From NCBI GenBank assembly GCA_964351245.1, contig CAYGNF010000027.1:1-15866 (forward strand): a stretch of 15,866 bases of DNA. Reading direction: 5' to 3'. Origin of the DNA: JANRKH01 sp964351245 (GTDB taxonomy: Bacteria; Pseudomonadota; Alphaproteobacteria; Rickettsiales; Rickettsiaceae). The notes beneath the pieces were generated by a model, which was not told where the DNA came from, ran no database searches, and saw only the letters and a list, made by a program, of their open reading frames with translations. The position numbers were made by a program, and so were the translations under genes. Below, piece by piece: positions 1 to 8,144 of the stretch; within the stretch, counting starts at the first letter, position 1; the number at the start of each line of letters is the position of its first letter.

Positions 1-3000
1 AGTTTTATGTAAAAAATCATATGCGGAATATACTTGTATGAATCTATTATTGATGACAGGGTCATTAAGTAGGGTGGATATTTCTTTATTGACTGTTTTG
101 TACAATTTATCCTTAAACTCGTTTAAAGATAATTCAAGCCCTCGATCTATTACCGCGTCAAGAGCTGCGCCTACTATCACTCGGCCGGCAATGCATTTCA
201 TCGTTTCTGCGATTAAATTTTCTTGAAGCACAGGAACAGTAGTCATTAGCCCCATTTTTGTTAGAAGTTTTTCTGCGCCTAAAGTACCTAGAGTTATTGC
301 TGCAGTTAGACCTTTTTCTGTTAAATATTGATCCCAGTTGATCTGCTGCCCATTTGCAATTAATGCTGCTTTGTAGATATCTTTTATTCCATCTATTATT
401 AAGGTCGAAGCAAGATTAATCTGTCCTGCCATCATGCACATATAGCCAATTGCAACCTGCGCACTACCTATTAAGCTCAGTACTATAACTGCCCCCCAGT
501 CAGTGGTAAGTTTTCCTTCTTTTAAATCGAATGTTTGGTATATACCAAGGAGTAATAATTCATAGGTTTCGTCATCTAATATATCAATTTTATCTTTATT
601 GATTCCTTCATATTGCCTTTTGAAGAAATCTGATATTGTTTGGGCTGAGCTTATATCGATATATTTTGTTGGGCTACAATTAGCAATTTTATCGTTGAGA
701 TGTTCTATGTGCACATCAAATGAACGTAACATATTGATTTTCGTCATTATCTGATGAATTATTGGTGCATCTTCTTTGTGGGTTGATAATATTTGAGACA
801 CTTCTAGATTAGGAATCAGAATCTCATGTATCAGGTTACGTACTTGCAATAGATGCTCTGAAGCTTGATACATATATTCTCTAGACGATGGGGTCATTTT
901 GTTTTTGGATTTGATTTCAATAGAGCCTGACCTGATTTTGCTGTATGCTAAATTGTAACTTGCAGCAAACCCGAAATCTGTATCTTTGTTATAGGCATCT
1001 TGGAGTAAATTGATTGCTAGATTGTAATTTTGTGCATTAGCTTGCACTCCTAAACTAATCAAATAAGCCGGGTTAATCATTAAAGCTAAATTATCTCCAT
1101 ATTCTGCCAGTATTGTATTTGCAAATTCTGAGAACTTCTCTAAAAAAGATTCGGTCTTTATCTTGAGTAAATATTCTGCTCTTTCTTTTTCTTTTTGATC
1201 AGCAGAGGCAAGGATTGATCTTAGTGCTTGTTTATCTAAGTGACTAAGTATTTCTAGCATTTGGTCATTTTGCTCTAATAGAGTTTTAATAATATGCATT
1301 ATTCCTGAGTCATGCCCTAGAATTATAGATGTAATATTATCTTCTGCTTCTTTCAGAGAAATTGGAGTTAGAGTGGAGTATGAATATATGTTTGGACCAA
1401 TATTTGTACGTAGTATGAAAATTTTCCTGTTTTCTTGCTCTGGATGTTTAAATATCTTATTACCCATATTTTCTACAACGACAATATCTACTTTTAATAT
1501 TTCTGCTGTTGTTTGTATGATCAGATCATCTGTGATATCTGAAAAATTTTTGCCTTGCGCGCATAAAAGCGTATATACAACTTCTTTGAGAGCGGCATAA
1601 CTGATTAAATGTTGATACCCATCTGCAAAAGCTTTAAATATAGAATATGCTCCTCTACATTTGTTTTTTATTTGAAGACCCACTTCTTGTAGTGATTGAT
1701 TCTCTATATTTGGCTTTTCTATATCTATTTGTTGTAATTCTTGTAATAAAAAGGCCCATCTTTCTTCTGCTTGATATAATTTATTATCATTACAATCAAT
1801 CTGCCTGAGTTGTTTAATAAGAGCCCAGAATTTTTCAAATAATTGATCATTCAACTCTAAGTTTTTTACCTTATAAATTTCCGACTCCAGTACGCGTATG
1901 TGCTCATTTACGCTTCTTAGTATTTTTACTTCAGAAATTTTTGAATATTCTTGCGTATCATGAGCAAACTCATCGCAAAAAGTTTGTTTGTGATTAATAA
2001 TCAATTCCGCTGAACCTGGCTCTCCAGCTCTTGCGCTTCTCCCAAAAGCCTGCTCCTCTACTCTTAAATTGCTAGGTAAGAAGGTTACACATACATGTAG
2101 TCCCCCATTTTTTATCAAAGCGGGGCTTAATTTAATATCAGTTCCTCGACCTGCTAGATTTGTTGCAATTATTATATCGCCCGGCTTTGTAATATCCTTC
2201 AGATTATCTCCTTCAATAGATTCGCCGCTAATAAAATAAGAAGTGATATTAGAGTGAGAATATTTTGTCTGCAATGAACGCTGAATGATCTTTGCATCTT
2301 GTATTGTTTTGCAAATAATCAAAATCGCTCTTTGGTCTGCGGTAATTTTGTCCGTAGAAGAGACTATGTTACGAACCCAATCATCAGAGTTGCTACATAT
2401 TGCTCCATCGAGCTCTTGGAAATTTTTGATTTTATAAGTTGGCACTTTCCATATTTGTACACCATATATTTCTGAGAGCATATTTTGTGCAGGAGTAGAG
2501 CCTAAAGTACCAGACATACCAAATACTTTATTTCCGTATTTCTTAAAATAGCTTAAGTTTGATATATAGCTTCCAGACATTGTTTCTGGAGTAATGCATA
2601 TACCCTCTTTGAGCTGCAAGAATTGATGCAAACCGTTAGACCAATGTAAAGAGCGGTGCACCAGGCCCGTATTGTTATAATCTACCGGCGCTATCTTTGC
2701 TACTCCTTTTGAGTCTATGACTTTTATATAATCTTTATCTAAATTATACATACTAGCCTGCAAAGCAGATTCACTCCAGGGTAAGGCCATTTTAGTAATA
2801 AAATGATGCAGATGTTTAGGGATATATATCTGCATTGCGTTATTATTATCAAAACGAATGTCTTGAATATATTCTTCAAGATGAGTAATTAAAAAACTAT
2901 TTCTATCGCCCACCGAATATTTCCCAACCTCATTGCCACTATTATCTTTATGAATAAAGATCCATGCTTGATTTTCTTGGTTATATTCAAGGGCATTTAA

Positions 3001-5238
3001 TACTCTTGTTAATTCGTGCCAAATCGCAGAATAGACGGGCATCAATTGACCTATTCCCGGCGCTTGCTTCCCGAATTTCATAACTTTGCCTGCATCATCA
3101 ATAAGCATACTATCTACTTCATCTACTATAACTAAGTCACATTTTCTGTCACCTTTAGTGCCTAATCTTTGATATCCATGACGTAAATAATCCCTTTGAA
3201 AACTCGATACATCTCCGTATACGATTTGTTTAGTATAGCATGGCCTTATACCCTTTGTTGCTATGTCTTCTACATTATTATCAGCACTAATACCAAACAT
3301 CGTAAAAAAATCGGCCCTATGATCTGCATCTCTTTTAGCCAGTAAACTTGAGCTTGTGATGACGTCTACATCATGACCTTGCAGAGCTTTCATTGTAGCA
3401 AGTAAAGCAATGATGGTTGTTTTCCCTTCACCTGTTGAGATTTGTAGCAAAGTGCCTTGGTCTTCATTACTTGCTTGGAATGATTGATTATTAGAAAGAT
3501 TGCAAACCATTAATATTAAAGACAAAATCTGAGTATCTCTGGGGTCTTGATTGCAAAAAATAATATTGCCGCGCTTTAATACTGCTATTACCTCAACAAG
3601 TAGATTAATTTCTTCTGGAGTAGTATTTTGCGATACGTTTGCTTTTGTGGGATTTTTGGAAAAATATTCTTGCTTTACACGAGAGGCCCATTGTAAGATC
3701 TCAGGCTTAGTCAGGTCTTTAATGAGTTTATCTGCATTAGAGCCTAAAAGAGAGCTTGGACGATTGTAAGCATCTATTATTTTTTTATATAATTCTTCTA
3801 TATTAGCAGTATCTGGGTAGTTATTTTGACTACTAAAGCCCGATATTAGTTCTTGAAATGTTTTTGCAACTGGAGTCAGCTCACCTTCTTGTTCACTAGC
3901 TTCTTGGTCGCTAATTGTCGATTCTTCTTGAGTATCTTCATTTGCACTAATATTAACATTTTCTACATCATGTAATGAAGCTGTGATAGGGCGCGTAGTT
4001 TTTGATTGATTTTGGGAAATCATGAGCTTCATCAGGTTAGCTATCTTAGGAGATTGAGTTGCAAGATGATCACTCATGAGGTCGATCGACTGGCTCGATA
4101 GTGGGGCGTTTAATGTATATATTTCTGTAAATACCTCATAAACTAACGCTGGATTTGATACTTTATTTATAGCAATTTTGATGATTTGATTAGCAAGATC
4201 ATATTTTTCTAGAAATAAATTATTGATATTGGGTAAAATTTTACAAAAAGATTTAATAGCGTCGCAAATATATTTTGAATCTTGAAGTATTGGTAGAATC
4301 TCCAAGATATTAACCCCATCGTCAATCAGATCGCGATTATTTTTATGTAAATAACTTTCATTTGCTGAATATTTATAAACAAGTTGGGATAAAACTATTA
4401 TATTAAGAGTTCGAAAAATAGAATCTATATCATCATTTTTTGTATCTACCAAATATTTTTGCAATTTGCCTATTGTCTCGATAGAAAAAGAGGTAAAGTC
4501 TGTTGTATCATTTTTTAGAATTTGACTCAATGTAACGTCAATTAAACTAGATATATTATTTATGCCCATAGTAAAACCACCAGGAGTAATGCCTAGAGCA
4601 GGATTTAATATTGTCTCTAATATTGCTTTTGGATTATCGTAGCAAATATTTTCTTTTACATCTTCTTTAGTGAGTAACTTACAGTAGTTTGTTAATATTT
4701 CTTTAAATTTACTTCCAAACGGAGTCTTATTTGCATATTTTAAAACTATATTGAGGGTTTGTTCCTGAATTTGATAATCTTTACATGTTATATGATGATT
4801 CAGAATCTCGTGTATTTTAAACGGATTTTGATTATCATTATAATGATTCTCATATTTTTGTATCAATAAAAGAAAAATATCTTCGCTATAAGCTGGATCT
4901 TGCTTAAGCAAAAGTTTTTGGCACTCACCCGCAAAAACCTTCATTTTCCCCCCAAAACGATCTGATCTTTTCCATAACTCATCAATGATCAAAAGCTTAG
5001 TTTGGTTTGAAGATTGGGCGGCATTAAAGAAAGAAAATAGAGTATCATTTGGCAAATGATCTAGAGCGTGCATACCAGCACTCGATATATTAGATCCTAA
5101 AAAACCAATAAAATCATCGGCCAAATAGTCATCTAAATTAGGATATATACAATTATATATACTATTTATTTGATCCTCGCCTCTAGGTGATAATAAAGCA
5201 GGCTGACTTATGTTTTCTGGATTATCGAGTTCTGGCAT
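1..5238 (-). CDS. Giant SecA-like helicase/ATPase protein, 3' end beyond the window
   Basis: At least 1746 codons are open without a stop to the left edge, so the C-terminus is missing. The start is the ATG at 5238; an in-frame TAA lies four codons upstream and no strong Shine-Dalgarno is visible. Residues 1-570 are helical and unrecognised, with an acidic Glu/Ser/Asp-rich linker near 428-450. Residues about 570-1090 match a SecA motor: GEGKT at 603-607 (K606), a VIT...LLAKRDAD segment near 626-638, YGDVSSFQRDYLR at 674-686, DEVD at 706-709, GMSGT at 907-911, NLAGRGTDI at 1027-1035, and QAFGRSARAGEPGS from 1063 (R1067, R1070). All ATPase residues I can check are present. Residues 1100-1600 are mostly helical. 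Residues 1607-1660 resemble the toxin/latrotoxin C-terminal motif with W1635. It is much longer than housekeeping SecA (about 900 residues) and shows no zinc-binding tail in the visible part. It lies 41 bases downstream of the 349-aa gene, probably in one operon. SecA-derived ATPase activity is likely; the substrate and cellular role are unknown. Confidence 0.9.
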   Translation of the reverse strand, partial: MPELDNPENISQPALLSPRGEDQINSIYNCIYPNLDDYLADDFIGFLGSNISSAGMHALDHLPNDTLFSFFNAAQSSNQTKLLIIDELWKRSDRFGGKMKVFAGECQKLLLKQDPAYSEDIFLLLIQKYENHYNDNQNPFKIHEILNHHITCKDYQIQEQTLNIVLKYANKTPFGSKFKEILTNYCKLLTKEDVKENICYDNPKAILETILNPALGITPGGFTMGINNISSLIDVTLSQILKNDTTDFTSFSIETIGKLQKYLVDTKNDDIDSIFRTLNIIVLSQLVYKYSANESYLHKNNRDLIDDGVNILEILPILQDSKYICDAIKSFCKILPNINNLFLEKYDLANQIIKIAINKVSNPALVYEVFTEIYTLNAPLSSQSIDLMSDHLATQSPKIANLMKLMISQNQSKTTRPITASLHDVENVNISANEDTQEESTISDQEASEQEGELTPVAKTFQELISGFSSQNNYPDTANIEELYKKIIDAYNRPSSLLGSNADKLIKDLTKPEILQWASRVKQEYFSKNPTKANVSQNTTPEEINLLVEVIAVLKRGNIIFCNQDPRDTQILSLILMVCNLSNNQSFQASNEDQGTLLQISTGEGKTTIIALLATMKALQGHDVDVITSSSLLAKRDADHRADFFTMFGISADNNVEDIATKGIRPCYTKQIVYGDVSSFQRDYLRHGYQRLGTKGDRKCDLVIVDEVDSMLIDDAGKVMKFGKQAPGIGQLMPVYSAIWHELTRVLNALEYNQENQAWIFIHKDNSGNEVGKYSVGDRNSFLITHLEEYIQDIRFDNNNAMQIYIPKHLHHFITKMALPWSESALQASMYNLDKDYIKVIDSKGVAKIAPVDYNNTGLVHRSLHWSNGLHQFLQLKEGICITPETMSGSYISNLSYFKKYGNKVFGMSGTLGSTPAQNMLSEIYGVQIWKVPTYKIKNFQELDGAICSNSDDWVRNIVSSTDKITADQRAILIICKTIQDAKIIQRSLQTKYSHSNITSYFISGESIEGDNLKDITKPGDIIIATNLAGRGTDIKLSPALIKNGGLHVCVTFLPSNLRVEEQAFGRSARAGEPGSAELIINHKQTFCDEFAHDTQEYSKISEVKILRSVNEHIRVLESEIYKVKNLELNDQLFEKFWALIKQLRQIDCNDNKLYQAEERWAFLLQELQQIDIEKPNIENQSLQEVGLQIKNKCRGAYSIFKAFADGYQHLISYAALKEVVYTLLCAQGKNFSDITDDLIIQTTAEILKVDIVVVENMGNKIFKHPEQENRKIFILRTNIGPNIYSYSTLTPISLKEAEDNITSIILGHDSGIMHIIKTLLEQNDQMLEILSHLDKQALRSILASADQKEKERAEYLLKIKTESFLEKFSEFANTILAEYGDNLALMINPAYLISLGVQANAQNYNLAINLLQDAYNKDTDFGFAASYNLAYSKIRSGSIEIKSKNKMTPSSREYMYQASEHLLQVRNLIHEILIPNLEVSQILSTHKEDAPIIHQIMTKINMLRSFDVHIEHLNDKIANCSPTKYIDISSAQTISDFFKRQYEGINKDKIDILDDETYELLLLGIYQTFDLKEGKLTTDWGAVIVLSLIGSAQVAIGYMCMMAGQINLASTLIIDGIKDIYKAALIANGQQINWDQYLTEKGLTAAITLGTLGAEKLLTKMGLMTTVPVLQENLIAETMKCIAGRVIVGAALDAVIDRGLELSLNEFKDKLYKTVNKEISTLLNDPVINNRFIQVYSAYDFLHKT

Positions 5239-5279
5239 ATTATAACGTTATCTATTCTCAAAATTTACTCATGATGCAT

Positions 5280-6329
5280 TTACTTAAAATCATCATCACC
5301 GTAAGTAACATAGTTTGCATCTAAAGGGCAAGTATCTACTTGGGTGCAACCTGCCAAAAGTAAGCTAAAATTATCTAAACTGGAAGAAGCAATAATATCG
5401 GGCATTTTATCTATAAATGCCTCCACTAATCCCCGAAATATATTTTCAAAATCCCTAGATGATACAGCGGATTTTGAGTCTACATCCTCCGATCTAATGG
5501 TTTCGTATCTATGCATCAGCATAGTAAGAGGAGCGTATGACTCAAGGGATGGGGAATCAGTATCTAATGTTTTATCTTGGCTCGGAATATTGTTTGGATT
5601 TTCTGTACGACCTAAAATCTCAGAAATGATGTGGATATTACTAAAGTTAAGAGACAAGAACTCAGCCGCATAATTCAACGCTACTTTTCCATCAGAATCT
5701 TTTAGATTGCAATTTATATAGGGGCGTTTGTGTAAAATTTTTGTTGCAAGAGCATCAGAATCTGCCTCTAAAGAATAAGTTAAAACGGATCTCCCTAACT
5801 GATCTACAACATCCAACTTTGATATATAATTAATAAGATTATCTGCTCTACGATAATCTTGAGATTTTATAGATTTTATAGAAATGTTTAATATCTCTAA
5901 ATTTGACATATAAGATAGATTACCAAAGCTTTGTGGTCCAAGATTAGGAAATATTGTTTTTATGCTCTCTTGGGTCTCTTTAATATCTGGATCACAGACG
6001 GAGTTTAGAATCTTTGCTCTATCCATAAATAGATCATTAGTTTGTCTTGAATATGCAAGATCTTGATGATGATCCTGGTATTTAAAAACTTCATTCTTAT
6101 AAATACTGCGTCTATCATTTACCCCTTCTTTTGTGATAGTAAGTTCATTCTGAGCTTTAGGTGCATTTAACTTCAATACTTGTAACTGAGAATCTAAATT
6201 ACTCTTTAGTTGCTTTGTTTCATCTACTGATGATTCTAGGTAATTCGATATTTTTTTAGATGTCCCGAGTTTTACTAAAGTGTGCTTATAAGATGCAAGA
6301 GCCTCTTCTGGTTTTTCTATTTCATCCAT
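5280..6329 (-). CDS. Coiled-coil and ankyrin-like protein, 349 aa, function unknown
   Basis: I do not recognise a named family. Residues 1-125 are charged and helical, rich in Lys, Glu, Gln and Leu with heptad-like spacing, so a coiled coil is likely. Residues about 155-240 look like degenerate ankyrin repeats, including DQLGRSVLTYSLEAD near 176-190 and KDSDGKVALNYAAEF near 210-224, which keep the usual DxxGxxxLxxA pattern. Residues 245-349 are Ser/Asp-rich then helical, ending in an acidic DDD tail. No signal peptide or membrane segment is visible. It is the first gene of the leftward unit; the SecA-like giant begins 41 bases after its stop, so the two are probably cotranscribed. Its start faces the interlocked divergent promoter. 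Coiled coil plus ankyrin suggests a protein-binding or effector-type role, which is inference. A partner or adaptor of the SecA-like protein is another possibility. Confidence 0.85.
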   Translation of the reverse strand: MDEIEKPEEALASYKHTLVKLGTSKKISNYLESSVDETKQLKSNLDSQLQVLKLNAPKAQNELTITKEGVNDRRSIYKNEVFKYQDHHQDLAYSRQTNDLFMDRAKILNSVCDPDIKETQESIKTIFPNLGPQSFGNLSYMSNLEILNISIKSIKSQDYRRADNLINYISKLDVVDQLGRSVLTYSLEADSDALATKILHKRPYINCNLKDSDGKVALNYAAEFLSLNFSNIHIISEILGRTENPNNIPSQDKTLDTDSPSLESYAPLTMLMHRYETIRSEDVDSKSAVSSRDFENIFRGLVEAFIDKMPDIIASSSLDNFSLLLAGCTQVDTCPLDANYVTYGDDDFK

Positions 6330-6365
6330 AATATAATCCGTAATTTCTAACCTAATTATTTTTTA

Positions 6366-6395
6366 TTGACACTAGATTCAACTATAAGTTATCTT
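6366..6395 (+). promoter_or_regulatory. Candidate sigma-70 promoter for the rightward coiled-coil gene
   Basis: A perfect TTGACA at 6366-6371 is followed after 18 bases by TATCTT at 6390-6395 (4 of 6 to TATAAT). The predicted transcript would start near 6402, giving a leader of about 29 bases before the ATG at 6431. An AGG at 6420-6422 sits eight bases before that ATG. It interlocks with the leftward promoter. Confidence 0.5.
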
Positions 6396-6410
6396 ATATC
6401 TTTGAGTCAA
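6381..6410 (-). promoter_or_regulatory. Candidate sigma-70 promoter for the leftward operon
   Basis: Reading leftward, TTGACT (6410-6405) is followed after 18 bases by TATAGT (6386-6381, 5 of 6 to TATAAT). Transcription would begin near 6374, about 45 bases before the ATG at 6329. It would serve the 349-aa gene and the SecA-like giant. Because it overlaps the rightward promoter, polymerase can probably occupy only one at a time. Confidence 0.5.
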
Positions 6411-6430
6411 TAAATAATTAGGCCAAAATT

Positions 6431-6886
6431 ATGGATGCAAGTTCTGAAACTTTAGATAAACTACAAAACAAAATTAACAAAGAATCTACAAAAAATTCTC
6501 GGTCTAAGCGCGATATCTTTGATGGAAATGTAGAAGAGAATTTTAATGACTTAGTGGCAAATAGCCAGGCGCTAGGATGTTTGCATGCAGAAGCAGAAAA
6601 TTACCAAAGTCAGGCCCATAAGATCAAAGAAGGAGTAGAGGCTAACAGAGAAGCGTATTATCACCATGTCCCAAAAGATGTCAAGATTCGTACAACAGTC
6701 TTTGGATTCATCAATGGTCATCCAAAGCACGAAACTATATATGAATTGCAATTTAATGCAGCTATGTTCAATCAGCATTTATCAGAATCAGAAAATCTTA
6801 TATCTAGAACTAGCGCGATGAAAAATGAAGCAAGAGAGAAGGCAGACATTGCTAAGCAAAATTTAGCAAGAGGGATAAAGCAATAA
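6431..6886 (+). CDS. Coiled-coil protein, 151 aa, possibly the N-terminal part of a gene broken at the assembly gap
   Basis: It starts at the ATG at 6431 (MDASSETLDKLQNK), preceded by AGG at a good distance. The protein is almost wholly charged and helical: a basic patch near residues 21-27, helices at 35-75, a short non-helical break with FINGHPKHET near 93-102, then a second coiled-coil stretch from 103 to the end. The TAA at 6884-6886 lies only ten bases before a run of N. The codons after it (Ile-Glu-Lys) and the frame that opens beyond the gap both continue the coiled-coil character. The stop may therefore be a contig-end error or a real nonsense change, with this frame and the 6909-8144 frame forming one gene of about 560 or more residues, similar to the 498-aa neighbour. 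Alternatively it is a complete short coiled-coil protein like the 113-aa one. No enzymatic motif is seen. Confidence 0.75.
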   Translation: MDASSETLDKLQNKINKESTKNSRSKRDIFDGNVEENFNDLVANSQALGCLHAEAENYQSQAHKIKEGVEANREAYYHHVPKDVKIRTTVFGFINGHPKHETIYELQFNAAMFNQHLSESENLISRTSAMKNEAREKADIAKQNLARGIKQ

Positions 6887-6896
6887 ATCGAAAAAA

Positions 6897-6906
6897 NNNN
6901 NNNNNN
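6897..6906. other. Assembly gap (10 N)
   Basis: Ten N in a row, most likely a placeholder of unknown true length. The flanks are A-rich (six A on the left). The reading frame cannot be carried across it, so the genes either side may be one or two. Confidence 0.98.
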
Positions 6907-6908
6907 AT

Positions 6909-8144
6909 GCGCAAAAAGAGGATTTAGATAAGAAAAACGATGCGATAACAGAGGAGCTTTATCAATCTCTACCAGAAAATGCAAATCTCAAATATGAAGC
7001 CGATCAGATAACTGAGCAAACAAATCAAGCAAATCGATCCATCGCTTCAAACAAACTATTAGAATCGGATTTACAAGAGGCCTCTGCTTTACTTCAAGAA
7101 TCTACTACGCAAACACAAAAAATGGAAGAGGCGTTACACTTAGACAATATTAGCCTACTAGAACAAATAAAAAATAAGGCAAAAAGCACAAAGGAAATAT
7201 TAGTAAAAATGAGTAACTTAGAGAGGACAGTTTATTATGCAAAGTTATATCAAATCTTAGAACAAAACCCCGAAGCGCACAAAGAAGTAAGTGCGAGGCT
7301 TCTCACTCTTGAATCTATGGGAATAGATAATCACTGTCTAGCGGTAATTGCTATTGGCGCAAATAACTTAGAGTTATTTAAAAAAGCGCTAGATAATGTT
7401 ACGGATATGGAAACAATCTTATTTGATAAAAAAAATCTTCTCCAGCTAGTACTATCAAGCGAAGATACTGAAATTAGAAAAATTGGCCTAGAGAAGGCTT
7501 TGCAACTTACAGAATCTCCTTATTTTTCTGTTTTTCAAGCGGGGTTGTATAATATACTTAAAACCAATGATGATAAATCGCTATTAAATCTTTTGGAAGC
7601 CAAGGGAGAGATGTTAGAGCCTGCATTTAAGACTCTTGTAAGAAATGCTGCTAATTTACGTGATAAAGATATGTTAGATAAAATATTAAGCTTATTCCCG
7701 AATTTGGCAGAGGAATCTCTTAATGAATGGAATCAAAATCTTTTTGACATTCTAATTGAAGACTTAGAGAGTAACTCCCAAGATGCAGAATCGCTGACTC
7801 CATCTAAAGAATCGCTTGCTACATCTAAAGAAATTATCGAGTCAAATAATATAGATGTAATTTCAAACATTCAACAGTTGTTTGTAAGGATGCAAGATGC
7901 ATCACATAAAGCTTCCTCCTATTTTGTAGAGAAATCTGCGAAAAAAATTAACATAGCCTTATTGCTTTTTCCAGAAGCTCAAGAAACCTTTAAAGAGCAA
8001 GTCCATATACAAGAGATAGATCAAATGCGTCAAGATCAATCCTATGTGGATTCGTCAATATTTAACCAACAGCAATTCGAAAGCGAATATGATCCATTGT
8101 CTTTATCTGGTATTTCTATCGCTTCTATACAATATATTGAATGA
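6909..8144 (+). CDS. Coiled-coil and degenerate-repeat protein, 5' end lost in the assembly gap
   Basis: The frame is open from the first complete codon after the gap through 411 codons to TGA at 8142-8144. The ATG at 7122 is internal: the 71 codons before it are strongly coding and rich in Gln, Glu, Asn and Lys. Visible residues 1-115 are coiled coil (Gln-Thr-rich, for example QITEQTNQANRSI). Residues about 115-280 form helical units of roughly 30-35 residues resembling degenerate ankyrin or other alpha-solenoid repeats (GIDNHCLAVIAIGANNLELF, then LLQLVLSSED). A Ser/Glu-rich linker with a 21-base tandem repeat follows, then a helical segment and a Ser/Gln-rich tail. No signal peptide can be assessed because the N-terminus is missing. 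The architecture matches the 349-aa and 498-aa proteins. It is probably the continuation of the 151-aa frame. Function is unknown; protein binding is inferred. Confidence 0.8.
   Translation, partial: AQKEDLDKKNDAITEELYQSLPENANLKYEADQITEQTNQANRSIASNKLLESDLQEASALLQESTTQTQKMEEALHLDNISLLEQIKNKAKSTKEILVKMSNLERTVYYAKLYQILEQNPEAHKEVSARLLTLESMGIDNHCLAVIAIGANNLELFKKALDNVTDMETILFDKKNLLQLVLSSEDTEIRKIGLEKALQLTESPYFSVFQAGLYNILKTNDDKSLLNLLEAKGEMLEPAFKTLVRNAANLRDKDMLDKILSLFPNLAEESLNEWNQNLFDILIEDLESNSQDAESLTPSKESLATSKEIIESNNIDVISNIQQLFVRMQDASHKASSYFVEKSAKKINIALLLFPEAQETFKEQVHIQEIDQMRQDQSYVDSSIFNQQQFESEYDPLSLSGISIASIQYIE
7788..7829 (+). repeat. Two tandem 21-base units inside the coding region
   Basis: Units 7788-7808 and 7809-7829 both begin GAATCGCT and end CATCTAAA, agreeing at 18 of 21 bases. 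They encode ESLTPSK and ESLATSK in a Ser-rich linker, so the repeat is in frame and would change linker length by seven residues per copy. Confidence 0.8.

Larger units (their letters stand above)
6351..6422. repeat. Inverted repeat spanning the divergent promoter region
   Basis: The left arm at 6351-6370 (CCTAATTATT followed by TTTTATTGAC) is the reverse complement of the right arm at 6406-6422 (GTCAATAAATAATTAGG) except for three extra T. The arms place a TTGAC box at each inner edge, so the -35 elements of both promoters lie in the repeat. Beyond the arms, both leaders continue with A/T-rich sequence into ATGGATG start regions. This is either a mirrored operator or an old inverted duplication of a promoter and leader. 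Confidence 0.75.

Noticed and set aside
38..3769. Short plus-strand open frames at 38-226, 1373-1600 and 3551-3769
   Set aside because: They lie wholly inside the continuous minus-strand SecA-like frame, which has recognisable motifs; they are antisense shadows.
1..5238. Reading the minus-strand giant as housekeeping SecA
   Set aside because: It is far too long, has a large unrelated N-terminal region, diverged motifs (GRSARAG in place of GRSGRQG), and an accessory-gene context.
5239..5244. TATAAT directly before the ATG of the SecA-like gene
   Set aside because: It abuts the start codon, so it could not give a normal leader. Cotranscription with the 349-aa gene is simpler.
5344..5673. 109-codon plus-strand open frame
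   Set aside because: Antisense to the 349-aa gene, whose coiled-coil and ankyrin-like content is coherent; no ribosome site of its own.
6772..6984. Minus-strand open frame crossing the run of N
   Set aside because: It depends on translating unknown bases and is antisense to coiled-coil coding sequence.
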